DNA of 64,000 nucleotides from Microlunatus kandeliicorticis (GTDB lineage Bacteria; Actinomycetota; Actinomycetes; Propionibacteriales; Propionibacteriaceae): positions 186,001 through 250,000 of the forward strand of contig NZ_JACGWT010000004.1 of the NCBI RefSeq assembly GCF_014137855.1. The letters are read 5' to 3'. Position numbers and translations under genes: made by a program. The first letter of the stretch is position 1. Each line of letters starts with the position of its first letter. Positions 27,491 through 36,178 of the stretch are shown piece by piece. Below the pieces are notes generated by a model. The model was not told the DNA's origin, searched no databases, and was given only the letters and a program-made list of their open reading frames with translations.

Positions 27491-28369
27491 TCAGGCCGCG
27501 GCCGGCACGGTGCCGGCCGCGCGCTGCCGCGCCTCGCGCTCGACCGGGCTGCGCCGCCAGTCCGCGGGCAGCGCCAGCACCGCGTGCCGGAGCATCCGGC
27601 TCATCCCGGCCGCACCGACGTCGGTGGTCGGCAGCCCGGGCAGCCCGTAGAGCCGGCGCGCCCACGGCGGCAGCAGGGCCAGCGCCAACGTCATCAGCCC
27701 GATCCAGGCCGGTCGCGCCGGGGTGGCCAGCCGCACCCAGCCGGGCATCGGCGGGACGAAGCCGAACACCACGTTGCGCCGGGCCACCCGGGTCAGCCGG
27801 AGCTGCGGGCGGACGTCGCGCAGATAGGTCCGCAGCCCGGCGAGGTCGTGCGGGACGGTCGCCGGGTCGAGGCCGACCAGCCGGGCGCTGGTCCGCATCT
27901 CGTCCACGTAGCGGTCGGCGTCCGCGGTGCTCAGTCTCGGTCCGGAGCGGCGGTAGACGGTGAGGAACGAGTCGACCTCCGTGCAGTGCACCCAGCGGAG
28001 CAGGTCCGGGTCGTCGACGCGGTAGCTGAGTCCGGTCTCGGGCTCGACGCCCGGGGCCAGCGAGGCGTGCAGCCGTCGCAGCCGCGCCCCGGCCCGCTCG
28101 GCCTGCTCGGTGGTGCCGTAGGTGACCGTGGCCACCCACTCGCCGGTGCGCTGGAGCCGTCCCCACGGGTCCTGCCGGAAGTCGGAGTTGTCGTCGAAGC
28201 CGGCCATCACCAGCGGGTGGGTGGCCTGGAGCAGCAGCGCGCGGTAGCCCGCCACCGCCATCGCCGGGTCGCTGTGGATCCGCCAGGTCACCGAGTCGGG
28301 GCCGAACAGGCCGAGGTCTGCGCCCTCCCGGGGTGCGGTACGGCGGCGCGGGCGGTCGCTGGTGGTCAC
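27491..28369 (-). CDS. MpaB-like oxygenase family protein (DUF2236)
   Basis: 292 aa. The DUF2236/oxygenase MpaB family pattern is clear: FGPDSVTWRIHSDPAMAVAGYRALLLQATHPLVMAGF at the N-terminus, WGRLQRTGEWVATVTYG, and VHCTEVDSFLTVYRR with the conserved His. Known members are heme-binding latex-clearing proteins and MpaB; the substrate here is unknown. I used GTG 28369, preceded by GAAGGA. A much longer upstream reading is Arg/Pro-rich and overlaps the opposite-strand DinB-like gene. Divergent from the gene at 28469. Confidence 0.82.
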   Translation of the reverse strand: MTTSDRPRRRTAPREGADLGLFGPDSVTWRIHSDPAMAVAGYRALLLQATHPLVMAGFDDNSDFRQDPWGRLQRTGEWVATVTYGTTEQAERAGARLRRLHASLAPGVEPETGLSYRVDDPDLLRWVHCTEVDSFLTVYRRSGPRLSTADADRYVDEMRTSARLVGLDPATVPHDLAGLRTYLRDVRPQLRLTRVARRNVVFGFVPPMPGWVRLATPARPAWIGLMTLALALLPPWARRLYGLPGLPTTDVGAAGMSRMLRHAVLALPADWRRSPVEREARQRAAGTVPAAA

Positions 28370-28468
28370 CGGGATCCTTCGGCCCGGTCCGGTCCGGCGG
28401 ATGCCCCGGTGAGTTCGGCCGCCCGGCGGAGTCTGACCTGGTGACACCACCACGCCGAGGAGCCCACC

Positions 28469-29065
28469 ATGCCCGCCACCTCCGCCGACCGGCCCGCGTT
28501 CGACCTCGGCCCGGCCGCCCGCACCCTGGCCGCGCTCGTCGCCGGCGTGACCGACGACCGGCTCGACGACCCGACCCCGTGCAGTGACTGGACGGTCGGC
28601 GGACTGCTCGCCCACGTCCACCAGTTCGCCTCCGTGTTCACGACCAACGCGCGGAAGCAGCCGCCGGAGCCGCCGACCACGCTGGTCGCCGACTGGCGGA
28701 CCGCGGTCCCGGACCAGCTCGTCGAGCTGGCCCGAGCCTGGGCCGACGACACGGCCTGGCACGGACGGGCGTCGGCCGGAGGGGTGGAGATGTCCGCCGC
28801 CGACAACGCCGTGGTCGCGGGCGAGGAGCTCACCGTCCACGGCTGGGACCTGGCGGTGTCCACCGGCCAGTCGTTCACGCCCGAGCCGCCGATGCTCGAC
28901 CAGGTCGAGCGGTTCCTCACGATCTTCCCCGCCGAGCGGGTGTTCGGCCCGCCGCTGACCCCGGAACAGCCCACCGACGACCGCTTCGCGGCGCTGCTCA
29001 GGCGCACCGGGAGGGACCCGGGCTGGCGGCCCGACCGGCCGACCGGTTCCAGGAAGACCCCGTAG
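28469..29065 (+). CDS. TIGR03086-family DinB-like metal-binding protein
   Basis: 198 aa, four-helix DinB/maleylpyruvate-isomerase N-terminal fold. Marks: DDPTPCSDWTVGGLLAHVHQF with metal-ligand His in the second helix, and ELTVHGWDLAVSTGQS with the third ligand His. Members of this actinobacterial family (TIGR03086) are often called mycothiol-dependent maleylpyruvate isomerase-like, but catalysis is not shown for most. ATG 28469 begins 99 bp from the divergent MpaB-like start, with an AGGAG seven bases upstream. Confidence 0.85.
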   Translation: MPATSADRPAFDLGPAARTLAALVAGVTDDRLDDPTPCSDWTVGGLLAHVHQFASVFTTNARKQPPEPPTTLVADWRTAVPDQLVELARAWADDTAWHGRASAGGVEMSAADNAVVAGEELTVHGWDLAVSTGQSFTPEPPMLDQVERFLTIFPAERVFGPPLTPEQPTDDRFAALLRRTGRDPGWRPDRPTGSRKTP

Positions 29066-29443
29066 CGGGCGGCGGCTCCGGCTCGACGATCGGCCGGTCG
29101 GGTGCTCACCAGAGCGGGTGACGTCGGTCCGCGCTGCGCCCGCCGGAGCGGAGGTGCGCGCGAGCGGACGCGAACGCGACGACGATCGCGTGCGGTGGTG
29201 AGGACGACGGGGGCACCCGGAGCGACGCGTCCGGAGCGATCCGACCCTGCGGAGGTCGTCGGCGAGCCGGGCCGACGGACCGCGGTCGAACGAGCTCGGT
29301 GAGCGTGCGACCGGCGCCGGGCCTGCTGCCGGACCCGGGCTGAGCATAAGCCGGACGGCGCGCCCGGAAGCGATCACCGAGCGTGGAGCTCCCGGCTTCG
29401 GGCACCCGGCACGACCACCGCCGTCGGCCCAGTTCCCGGCGAC
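29066..29443. other. 378-bp intergenic region without recognised content
   Basis: Between the convergent DinB-like and AraC genes. Open frames here are short and Arg-rich with no plausible start site. No repeat core, RNA gene or strong hairpin was seen. Confidence 0.5.
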
Positions 29444-30403
29444 TCAGCTGCGGCGGAGCTCGTCGGCGGGGTTGAGCCCGTAGGCCTCGCGGTAGGCCTG
29501 CGCGAACCTCCCGGCGTTCGACCATCCCCAGCGCGCCGCGACCTGACCGACGGTGACCGGGCGGTCGGAGAACAGCAGTTCGTGGCGGGCGTGGTCGAGC
29601 CGGACCCGGCGCAGGTAGCCCGTCGGGGTGTGCCCGGTGTGTCGGCGGAACAGCGCCTGCAGCGTCCGCGGGCTGACCCGCGCTGCCTCCGCGATGTCGA
29701 CCAGGTCGAGCGGCCGGTCGGGAGCGCTCTCGATGAACGCCTGGGCCCGCGTCACCGCCGACGGCGCGGCAGCCGGCGCGCTGGGCCGTCCGACCGCGTC
29801 CGCGGAGTTCGGGAAGGTGGCGAGCAGCGCACTGTTCAGCAGCGACAGCAGACTGCGGACGGCCAGCGGGGTGGCGGTGTGCGCGCGCTCGAGGCCGAGC
29901 GCCGTGGCCCGGACGAAGGAGACCGTCTGCCGCCAGTGCAGCTCGGCGGCGGCCGAGCGCGGCGGACCGACGTCGATCACGAGCGGGCTGTCCCCGAGCA
30001 GCGCGGCGGCGTCGCGGTGGAGCAGCTCGTCGTCCAGCGAGACCGAGGTGGCGTCGTGGCTCGGCCAGTGGGCGGCCAGCGGAGCCCCGGCGGGCAGCAG
30101 CGCCGACTGGCCCGGCGCGAGCGCCAGGGCACGCTGGCGGTGCTCGAGGGCGAGCGGGGTCCGGTGCAACGAGGTGACGCTGGTGGCGCGCAGCCCCGCC
30201 GCGAGGTCGATCTGGGCGTCCCCGGAGTGCCAGACGGTGCCGATCGAGCAGGTGCCGCAGGCCACCAGGTCGATGCGGAGCACGAACGTCCGCTCGGCCG
30301 AGGGACGCAGCCGCACCTTGTGCTCGGCGTAAAGGTCGCGGAGCACCTCGTGACCCTCGTCGGGGTCCTTCGTCTCGTGGCTGAAACGGCGTACTGGGGT
30401 CAT
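29444..30403 (-). CDS. AraC-family transcriptional regulator
   Basis: 319 aa. The C-terminal 100 residues are a double helix-turn-helix: LVDIAEAARVSPRTLQALFRRHTGHTPTGYLRRVRLDHARHEL and QVAARWGWSNAGRFAQAYREAYGLNP. The N-terminal domain of about 200 residues is of the AraC-binding-like type (LRATSVTSLHRTPLALEHRQ). I placed the start at ATG 30403 because homologous sequence begins there; no clear ribosome site is visible. Target genes are unknown; the divergent MBL hydrolase at 30663 is the nearest candidate. Confidence 0.85.
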   Translation of the reverse strand: MTPVRRFSHETKDPDEGHEVLRDLYAEHKVRLRPSAERTFVLRIDLVACGTCSIGTVWHSGDAQIDLAAGLRATSVTSLHRTPLALEHRQRALALAPGQSALLPAGAPLAAHWPSHDATSVSLDDELLHRDAAALLGDSPLVIDVGPPRSAAAELHWRQTVSFVRATALGLERAHTATPLAVRSLLSLLNSALLATFPNSADAVGRPSAPAAAPSAVTRAQAFIESAPDRPLDLVDIAEAARVSPRTLQALFRRHTGHTPTGYLRRVRLDHARHELLFSDRPVTVGQVAARWGWSNAGRFAQAYREAYGLNPADELRRS

Positions 30404-30662
30404 GGAGTCGGCCGGCGGCAGTGCTACTGGCGCTCCCGCCCTCTGCTGAACGGAACCGGTCGGACGCTCCCGACGCTGCCGGCGGTCGGTTTCCGTCCGG
30501 ACAGGACGGTAATCGGTCGCGGCCGACACATCCAGTCCCGGCCCCTCGATAGAACGGTGTCGCCGACCGGCACCCAGCGAGGCCGGCAGGCTTGATCCCC
30601 CGTCGCTGGTCCGCAGCACCGGCCGCCCGGTTGGTGCCCGGCGCAGCGGGTACGACGTCCCG

Positions 30663-31445
30663 GTGAGCTCATCGGACATCCCCGGCCCGCTGCGCCGGAG
30701 CCGGATCCGGCTCGACGTCGCCCCCGGCGTCCACGCCCTGACCCACGCGGCCACCAACTGCTACCTGCTGGCCGACGAGGACGGCGTCACGCTGGTCGAC
30801 GCCTGTTTCGCCTCGAGCTGGCCGCTGGTGGAACGCGCGCTCGAGCTGACCGGTCACACCCCCGGCGACCTGCGCGCCCTGGTGCTGACCCACGGCCACT
30901 TCGACCACGTCGGGTTTGCCGCCTCGCTGGTCGCCCGGCGGTGGCTGCCGGTCTGGGTCCACCCCGGCGACCGGCGGCTGGCCCGGCACCCGTACCGCTA
31001 CCGACCCGAATGCAACCGGCTAGCCTTCCCGCTCCGGCGGCCGCGCTCGTGGCCGGTGCTCGCCGCGATGGTGGCCGCCGGCGCGCTGCGGACGACGGGC
31101 GTGACGGCCGACCACGACCTCGTGGACGGCGCGGAGCTGCCGGTGCCCGGACGTCCCCGGGTGCTCCACCTCCCGGGCCACACCGACGGTCAGTGCGCGC
31201 TGCTGCTGCCGGACCGGTCGGTGCTGGTCTCGGGCGACGCGCTGGTGACCCTCGACCCGTACACCGGTCGCACCGGCCCGCGGCTGGTCGCGCCGGCGGC
31301 CACCGCCGTCGTGGCGACGGCGCGGGCCTCGGTGGCCCGGCTGGCCGACGTCGGGGCCGACCTGCTGCTCCCGGGGCACGGCGACCCGTGGCCCCACGGG
31401 GTGGCGGCGGCCGCGAGCGCCGCGCTCCGCTCGCCGATCGGCTGA
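30663..31445 (+). CDS. Metallo-beta-lactamase-fold hydrolase
   Basis: 260 aa. Zinc ligand motif THGHFDHVG (HxHxDH), then LPGHTDGQ, the bridging Asp in LVSGDAL, and the final His in LLPGHGDPW. These are all ligands of the glyoxalase II/RNase Z-like fold. The N-terminal NCYLLADEDGVTLVDACF is typical of the small-molecule hydrolase branch. No signal peptide. GTG 30663 is the first in-frame start. The substrate is not predictable. Confidence 0.85.
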   Translation: MSSSDIPGPLRRSRIRLDVAPGVHALTHAATNCYLLADEDGVTLVDACFASSWPLVERALELTGHTPGDLRALVLTHGHFDHVGFAASLVARRWLPVWVHPGDRRLARHPYRYRPECNRLAFPLRRPRSWPVLAAMVAAGALRTTGVTADHDLVDGAELPVPGRPRVLHLPGHTDGQCALLLPDRSVLVSGDALVTLDPYTGRTGPRLVAPAATAVVATARASVARLADVGADLLLPGHGDPWPHGVAAAASAALRSPIG

Positions 31446-31494
31446 GCCCGGGGCGGGTGCACGGGGCGCACGACCGGAGCCGTGAGAACGACCT

Positions 31495-31519
31495 GTGTGA
31501 GATCTGAGGCGGTGGGTAA
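31495..31519 (+). promoter_or_regulatory. Possible SigB/SigF-type promoter
   Basis: GTGT at 31495-31498 and GGGTAA at 31514-31519, separated by 15 bp. This resembles the actinobacterial general-stress consensus (GTTT, 14-16 bp, GGGTAt/a). It is 135 bp before ATG 31654 of the operon carrying the holin and DUF3618 genes, which are often stress-associated. Match by eye only. Confidence 0.35.
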
Positions 31520-31653
31520 CCGCTGGGCAGGGCAGCCGAGACCGGGCGTTCCGCGCCGACGTGTCGGGCGTGAGGCGTCGGTCGGCCGTCCGATGTTCGG
31601 CGTGGCGCTGTAAGCAGGACAGCGGGGGGCGCCGAACCACACGAGGGGACGAC

Positions 31654-32616
31654 ATGACCCACCCGACCCACGGACCAGGCGACGCCTGGCCCACCGATCC
31701 GCGTCCGGCCCAGGGCGTGGACCCCGTGCCGGAGAGTGCCGTGGCCACCCCGCCCGAGCCCGTGCTCGGCGCCGGTGAGGGCCTCGGCGGCACCGCGAGC
31801 ACCAGCAGCAGCACCACCGGGATCACCGGTTCCGGCAGCACCACCGGTTCCGGCTCGGACGGCGGTGGCAGGGCCGACGAGGCGAAGCACCAGGCCTCCG
31901 AGGTCAAGGACACCGCCGCCTCGGCCGCGCAGGACGTGGCCGGAACCGCCAAGGAGCAGGCGCGCAACGTCGTCGGCGAGATCGGCGACAGCTCGCGCGA
32001 GCTGCTGTCGCGCAGCGGCTCGGAGCTGTCCGACCAGGCCGGCCGCCAGCAGCAGCGGCTCGCCGGCGGCATCTCCGGCTACGCCGACGAGCTGCGCCAG
32101 CTGGCCTCGGGCAACGCCACGTCCGGCACCGTCAGCGATCTCGCGCACCAGCTCGCCGAGCGCGGCGAGCGCGCCTCGGACTGGCTGAGCCGGTCCGAGC
32201 CGCGCGACGTGCTGCACGCCGTCGAGGACTTCGCCCGTCGGCGCCCGGTGGTCTTCCTGGCCGCCGCGGCCGGCGCCGGGGTGCTCGCCGGACGTTTCGC
32301 GCGCGGGCTCTTCGCCGACTCCCGGGGCGGTGACCCCGTGCTCGAGTCGGGTCGGCACTCCGCGAACGGCGGCACCGGCCCGGACCTCGGCACCAGCCGC
32401 CCGTCGGCCTCGCTCGAGGAGGTCCCGACCTCCGGCACCGGGGCCGGACCGACCTACGACGACCCGCTCGCCGCACCGGGCGTCGACCCGGTGGCCCCGC
32501 AGGTGGTGCCCGGCGCGGCGGCCCCGGTCTACGGGCCGGCCGGCACCGTCCCCGGAGGGACCGCCCCCGGGGGGACGGCCGGCGTCGACCCGGTCAGGAA
32601 CGAGCCGCGGCGATGA
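31654..32616 (+). CDS. Low-complexity membrane-anchored protein upstream of holin/DUF3618
   Basis: 320 aa. Residues 1-75 are Pro/Gly/Ser/Thr-rich. Residues about 75-145 form a charged amphipathic helix (EAKHQASEVKDTAASAAQDVAG; KEQARNVVGEIG), resembling LEA-like or YtxH-like sequences. One TM segment follows the RRRPVVFLAAAAGAGVLAG pattern, and then a disordered Gly/Pro tail. ATG 31654 has GAGGGGA upstream. Its stop overlaps the holin gene start, so the three genes form one unit. No function known to me; an envelope or stress-protective role is inference. Confidence 0.65.
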   Translation: MTHPTHGPGDAWPTDPRPAQGVDPVPESAVATPPEPVLGAGEGLGGTASTSSSTTGITGSGSTTGSGSDGGGRADEAKHQASEVKDTAASAAQDVAGTAKEQARNVVGEIGDSSRELLSRSGSELSDQAGRQQQRLAGGISGYADELRQLASGNATSGTVSDLAHQLAERGERASDWLSRSEPRDVLHAVEDFARRRPVVFLAAAAGAGVLAGRFARGLFADSRGGDPVLESGRHSANGGTGPDLGTSRPSASLEEVPTSGTGAGPTYDDPLAAPGVDPVAPQVVPGAAAPVYGPAGTVPGGTAPGGTAGVDPVRNEPRR

Positions 32617-33071
32617 GCGGACCGGTGTACGGCCCCGGCGACCACGGTGCCGTGACCTCGCCGCTCGCCGACGGCCCCGAGCCGGGCCGGCAGCGATCGA
32701 TCGGCGAGCTCCTCGGCGACGTCAGCCAGGACCTGTCCCGGCTGATGCGCCAGGAGGTCGATCTGGCCAAGGCCGAGGCCCGCCAGTCGGCGGGCCGGGC
32801 CGGCAAGGGCGTCGGGCTGTTCGCCGGTGCCGCGATCGCCGGCGTGCTGCTGCTCGTCTTCGTCTCCGTGTCCGCCTGGTGGGGACTCGGGCAGTTCATC
32901 GGCAACCAGTGGTCGGCGCTGATCGTGGCGCTGGTCTGGGCGGTGGTGGCTCTCGCGCTGGCCCTGGCCGGCCGCTCCGAGCTCCGCCGCATCCGCGGGC
33001 TGCCGGACACCACCGACACGCTCAGCAAGATTCCCAACGCGGTCAAAGGACAGGAAGAGGTCAACCGATGA
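32613..33071 (+). CDS. Actinobacterial phage-holin-superfamily III / DUF1469 protein
   Basis: 152 aa. The amphipathic N-terminal helix SIGELLGDVSQDLSRLMRQEVDLAKAEARQSAGR is followed by two TM helices (FAGAAIAGVLLLVFVSVSAWWGL; LIVALVWAVVALALALAG) and a short cytosolic tail. ATG 32613 and the next gene's ATG 33068 both overlap the preceding stop. Despite the name, these proteins are chromosomal and are not evidence of a prophage. Homologous to the fused C-terminal domain at 9904-10326. Confidence 0.85.
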   Translation: MSGPVYGPGDHGAVTSPLADGPEPGRQRSIGELLGDVSQDLSRLMRQEVDLAKAEARQSAGRAGKGVGLFAGAAIAGVLLLVFVSVSAWWGLGQFIGNQWSALIVALVWAVVALALALAGRSELRRIRGLPDTTDTLSKIPNAVKGQEEVNR

Positions 33072-33631
33072 GCCAGGATCCCGCGGTCGTCCGCGCCGAG
33101 ATCGAGCGGACCCGAGCGGAGCTGAGTCGCGACGTCGACGAGCTGACCGACCAGGCCAACCCGAAGAACATCGCGCGCCGCAAGGTCGAGGGCGTCAAGG
33201 AGTCCGCGGTCGGGCTCAAGGACGACCTGAGGGAGAAGGTGATGGGCGTGGCCGACCACGGCTCGGACCTCGGTGACCGGGTCGGCTCGGTTCCCGGCCG
33301 GGCCCGGGCCCGCACCCAGGGCAACCCGCTGGCCGCCGGGCTGATCGCCTTCGGCGTCGGGCTGCTGGTGGGCGGAATGATCCCGGCGAGCCGGGCCGAG
33401 CAGCAGGCCGCCGCCAAGGTCAAGGACGCCGCCGAGCCGGTCAAGCAGCAGGTGGCCGACGTGGCCCGCGAGGCCGGGGAGAACCTGCGCGAACCGGCGC
33501 AGGACGCGGTCGCCTCGGTCCGCGAGACCGCCTCCGACGCCGTCCAGACGGTCAAGGAGGACGGCCGGCAGGCCGCCGGCGAGGTCCGCGACCAGGCGCA
33601 GGACTCGGCCCAGCAGGTCCGCCGGAGCTGA
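33068..33631 (+). CDS. DUF3618 family protein with long helical tail
   Basis: 187 aa. The DUF3618 helix VVRAEIERTRAELSRDVDELTDQANPKNIARRKVE is at the N-terminus, a TM segment (LAAGLIAFGVGLLVGGMIPAS) lies near 95-115, and then about 70 residues of Lys/Glu/Ala-rich amphipathic repeats (VKDAAEPVKQQVADVAREAG) like YtxH/LEA proteins. Longer than the 135-aa paralog at 9500, which lacks this tail. A GC-rich hairpin follows at 33656. Confidence 0.85.
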   Translation: MSQDPAVVRAEIERTRAELSRDVDELTDQANPKNIARRKVEGVKESAVGLKDDLREKVMGVADHGSDLGDRVGSVPGRARARTQGNPLAAGLIAFGVGLLVGGMIPASRAEQQAAAKVKDAAEPVKQQVADVAREAGENLREPAQDAVASVRETASDAVQTVKEDGRQAAGEVRDQAQDSAQQVRRS

Positions 33632-33655
33632 GACCGGCGGCCCACGCACGCGGGG

Positions 33656-33679
33656 CGGCCCCGGTTCTCGCCGGGGCCG
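33656..33679 (+). terminator. Hairpin terminator after the DUF3618 gene
   Basis: Perfect 9-bp arms cggccccgg and ccggggccg around ttctcg, starting 24 bp past the stop at 33631. No U-tract. Confidence 0.55.
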
Positions 33680-33805
33680 TCGCCGCGCCGATCGTCGGCG
33701 TGAGCCCGGGTCCGACCGTCACGGACGGCCGGGTCCCGGGCTCCGCCGCACCAGCCCTCGCCCGCTTACCGAACTCATCCGACCCCGTTCCCCAGGAGGA
33801 CCCGC

Positions 33806-34747
33806 ATGGCCCAGAGCACGACGGCCGGACGCACCCGACCGGACCTGACCGCGGGAGGTGGGCTGACCCGCCGGCTCGACGCGCTGATCGGCCGGATCGA
33901 GCGCGCGGAGGCGCTCGACACCGTCGCCGGGCCGGTTGCGGCGCTGGAGAAGAAGCTCGGCGAGAAGCTGCCCTGGTGGCGCAACCTGGCCAGCGGGACG
34001 TTCCTCGGCCACCCGCTGCACCCGTTGCTGGTGGCGGTGCCGATCGGCTCCTGGAGCGCCTCGTTGCTGTTCGACCTGGCCGGTGACCGGCGCGGCGCCC
34101 GACGACTGGTCGGGGTCGGGTTGCTCGCGGCCCTGCCGACGATGGCCTCGGGTGGGTCGGACTGGGCCTACACCAACGGGGCCGAGCAGCGGGTCGGGCT
34201 CGTCCACGCCGGCGCCAACGGCCTCTCGCTGCTCGCCTTCGGGCTGAGCTGGCAGGCCCGGCGCCGCGGCCACCACGGCCAGGGCGTGCTCTGGTCACTG
34301 GTCGGGGCGACCGCGGTCTCGGTCGGCGGCTGGCTCGGCGGGCACCTCTCCTACGCGCTCGGGGTCGGCGTCGACACCACCGCCTTCCAGCACAGCACCG
34401 CGGAGTGGACCGAGGTGGCGCGCAGCGAGGACGTCACCGAGGGCGCGCTCCGTGCGGCCGACGTCGGCGGGGTGCCGCTGGTGCTCACCCGGCTCCCGGG
34501 CGGGACGGTGATCGCGCTGGCCGACCGGTGCAGCCATCGCGGCGCCCCCTTGCACGAGGGTGAGCTCGACGACGGCTGCCTGGTCTGCCCGTGGCACCGG
34601 AGCGTCTTCGCCACCGACGGCGCGGTGGTCCGTGGCCCGGCCACCCGTCCGCAGCAGAGCTACGCGGTGCTCGAGCGCGACGGCGCGGTGTCGGTCCGGA
34701 TCGCCGACGAACCGCGCAGCCTGCGGACCAACCCGGTCGGCCCCTGA
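33806..34747 (+). CDS. DUF2231 membrane domain fused to a Rieske 2Fe-2S domain
   Basis: 313 aa. Residues about 60-200 are DUF2231, with the HPLHPLLVAVPIGSWSASLLFDL motif and four TM helices. Residues about 215-305 are a Rieske ferredoxin: cluster ligands CSH (CSHRGAPLHEG) and CPWH (VCPWHRSVF) with the usual spacing. It therefore looks like a membrane redox protein that presents a 2Fe-2S cluster; its electron partner is not encoded nearby. ATG 33806 has CAGGAGG eight bases upstream. Convergent with the DUF6328 gene (34-bp gap holding a 15-bp repeat). Confidence 0.88.
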   Translation: MAQSTTAGRTRPDLTAGGGLTRRLDALIGRIERAEALDTVAGPVAALEKKLGEKLPWWRNLASGTFLGHPLHPLLVAVPIGSWSASLLFDLAGDRRGARRLVGVGLLAALPTMASGGSDWAYTNGAEQRVGLVHAGANGLSLLAFGLSWQARRRGHHGQGVLWSLVGATAVSVGGWLGGHLSYALGVGVDTTAFQHSTAEWTEVARSEDVTEGALRAADVGGVPLVLTRLPGGTVIALADRCSHRGAPLHEGELDDGCLVCPWHRSVFATDGAVVRGPATRPQQSYAVLERDGAVSVRIADEPRSLRTNPVGP

Positions 34748-34777
34748 ACCACCGGCCCCTGAACCACCGGCCCCTGA
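34738..34777. repeat. 15-bp tandem repeat at the Rieske gene end
   Basis: cggcccctga recurs three times at 15-bp steps (34738, 34753, 34768) with accac spacers. The first copy contains the stop codon of the DUF2231-Rieske gene. Confidence 0.75.
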
Positions 34778-34781
34778 CCCG

Positions 34782-35330
34782 CTAGCCCTCCGGATCGGCG
34801 GCCGGGGCGCGGAGCACCACCCGCGCCGGTCCGACCGCCAGCGACAGCAGCAGCACCACGACGGCGACCGCGGCGACCGCACCGGCGGTCCGGCCGGCCG
34901 CGACGTCGAAGATCAACAGCACCGTCCCGGTCATCACCAGACCGAGCCCGGACATCGCCAGCACCAGGAACCGGTGCCCCAGCCGGACCACCTCGGGCTT
35001 GCGGTGCCGGCGGAACAGCCGGCGGTGCAGCACCACCGGGGTCAGCGCCATCGCCGTCGTCAGGGTGGCGATGGCCACCAGCGCCAGATAGACGACGTGC
35101 TGGAAGGTGGTCAGCGTCGAGAACCGCGGCTGGAAAGCGATGGTCAGCAGGAAGCCGCTGAGGATCTGGGTGCCGGTCTGCACGATCCGGGTCTCCTGGA
35201 GCATCTCGTTCCAGTTCCGGTCGCTCCGCTCGCTCAGCGTCTCGTTCCGCCCGTCGTCGCGGTCGGCGTCCGCGTCCGGGTCGGGGCGACGGTGCCGACG
35301 CGGGTCGACGTCGTCCGCCTGCTGCTCCAT
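34782..35330 (-). CDS. DUF6328 family membrane protein
   Basis: 182 aa. The acidic/Arg N-terminus is followed by the family core NWNEMLQETRIVQTGTQILSGFLLTIAFQPRF and four TM helices (LATMAL.. and LGHRFLVLAMSGLGLVMTGTVLLIF among them). ATG 35330 is preceded by AGAGGAG with four-base spacing, which decides the start; an in-frame ATG 54 bases upstream has no such site. The family is a conserved actinobacterial integral membrane protein of unknown function. Downstream of another membrane gene by 50 bp. Confidence 0.8.
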   Translation of the reverse strand: MEQQADDVDPRRHRRPDPDADADRDDGRNETLSERSDRNWNEMLQETRIVQTGTQILSGFLLTIAFQPRFSTLTTFQHVVYLALVAIATLTTAMALTPVVLHRRLFRRHRKPEVVRLGHRFLVLAMSGLGLVMTGTVLLIFDVAAGRTAGAVAAVAVVVLLLSLAVGPARVVLRAPAADPEG

Positions 35331-35380
35331 GGGGCTCCTCTCGGCCTCCGGCGTCGGTGCCGGCACCGACGGTCCGGTGA

Positions 35381-36097
35381 TCATCCTCCTCCGAGCGACC
35401 CGACGGCCCGGGCGATCAGGATCAGGGTGACGAACAACGCGGTGGTGGCCTGCAACGCCATCAGGGCCTTGGCCCGGCTGCTCAACGGCATGGTGTCGGT
35501 CGGGCTGAAGGCGCTCGAGTTCGTCACCGAGAGGTAGAGGTAGTCGACGTAGACCGGGATCCAGTCGCTCCGGGCGCTCGAGGTGCGGGCCACCTCCACC
35601 ACGTTGTCGTCGTTCTCGTCCTGGGAGAAGCGCCAGTCGGCGGGCGGCAGCGAGGCACGGGCGATCGAGCGCCGGGCGACCGGACCGCCGCGGTCGAGTT
35701 CCCAGTAGAGCAGGCTGAAGCCGATCACGTTGGTCAGCCAGACCTGCGCGGCGCCGATCAGCAGCGGGGCCCCGCCGGTCCGGGGCTGGAGCAGCGCGTG
35801 CAGCAGCAGGCCGAGGGCGCTGAGGTTGGTGACGATCAGCACCGCTGCCAGGGCCAGCGACGCCCGCCGCGACCACCGGCTGCGTTCGACCTCGCGGCGC
35901 GGGTTGGTGATCATCATCGCGACGAGCAGCACCAGCTCGACGGCGGGCACGATGAAGCGCGGCGCGAAGAGCAGCGGCTGCGGCAGCAGGGCGTAGACGG
36001 CGATCGCCACCACCACCGCGGTGACCGGCGGGATCCGGTTCTCTCCGCGGCCATCGGCCCGTCGCCCGGCCCGGCCGGACTCCCCTGGTGCGCGCAC
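35381..36097 (-). CDS. Integral membrane protein, unknown (possible channel-like C-terminus)
   Basis: 238 aa with about five TM helices (VVVAIAVYALLPQPLLF, VPAVELVLLVAMMI, ASLALAAVLIVTNLSALGLLLHALL, VIGFSLLYWELD, ALMALQATTALFVTLILIARAV). Before the last helix the sequence VDYLYLSVTNSSAFSPTDTMPLS is conserved in actinobacterial homologs as I recall them; it resembles the re-entrant pore region of small ion channels, but no K+ selectivity signature is seen. GTG 36097 start. The function is unknown. Confidence 0.6.
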   Translation of the reverse strand: MRAPGESGRAGRRADGRGENRIPPVTAVVVAIAVYALLPQPLLFAPRFIVPAVELVLLVAMMITNPRREVERSRWSRRASLALAAVLIVTNLSALGLLLHALLQPRTGGAPLLIGAAQVWLTNVIGFSLLYWELDRGGPVARRSIARASLPPADWRFSQDENDDNVVEVARTSSARSDWIPVYVDYLYLSVTNSSAFSPTDTMPLSSRAKALMALQATTALFVTLILIARAVGSLGGG

Positions 36098-36178
36098 ACC
36101 CCACCGATCCCGTGCTCGTGCGGTGCGCCACGCGGCTCGAACGCCCGCTCAGCCTAACGTCGGGTCCACGATGGAGCG

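Noticed and set aside
26253-28166. Long minus-strand reading frame with a 15-residue repeat
   Set aside because: The repeat is a by-product of the 45-bp DNA array being divisible by three; the rest overlaps nei2 and the MpaB-like gene in another frame.
28370-29377. N-terminal extension of the MpaB-like protein
   Set aside because: It overlaps the whole DinB-like gene in antisense and is low-complexity; GTG 28369 has a ribosome site.
32613-33071. Prophage indicated by a holin-like gene
   Set aside because: The family is a chromosomal envelope protein; no phage structural, lysis or integrase genes are near.
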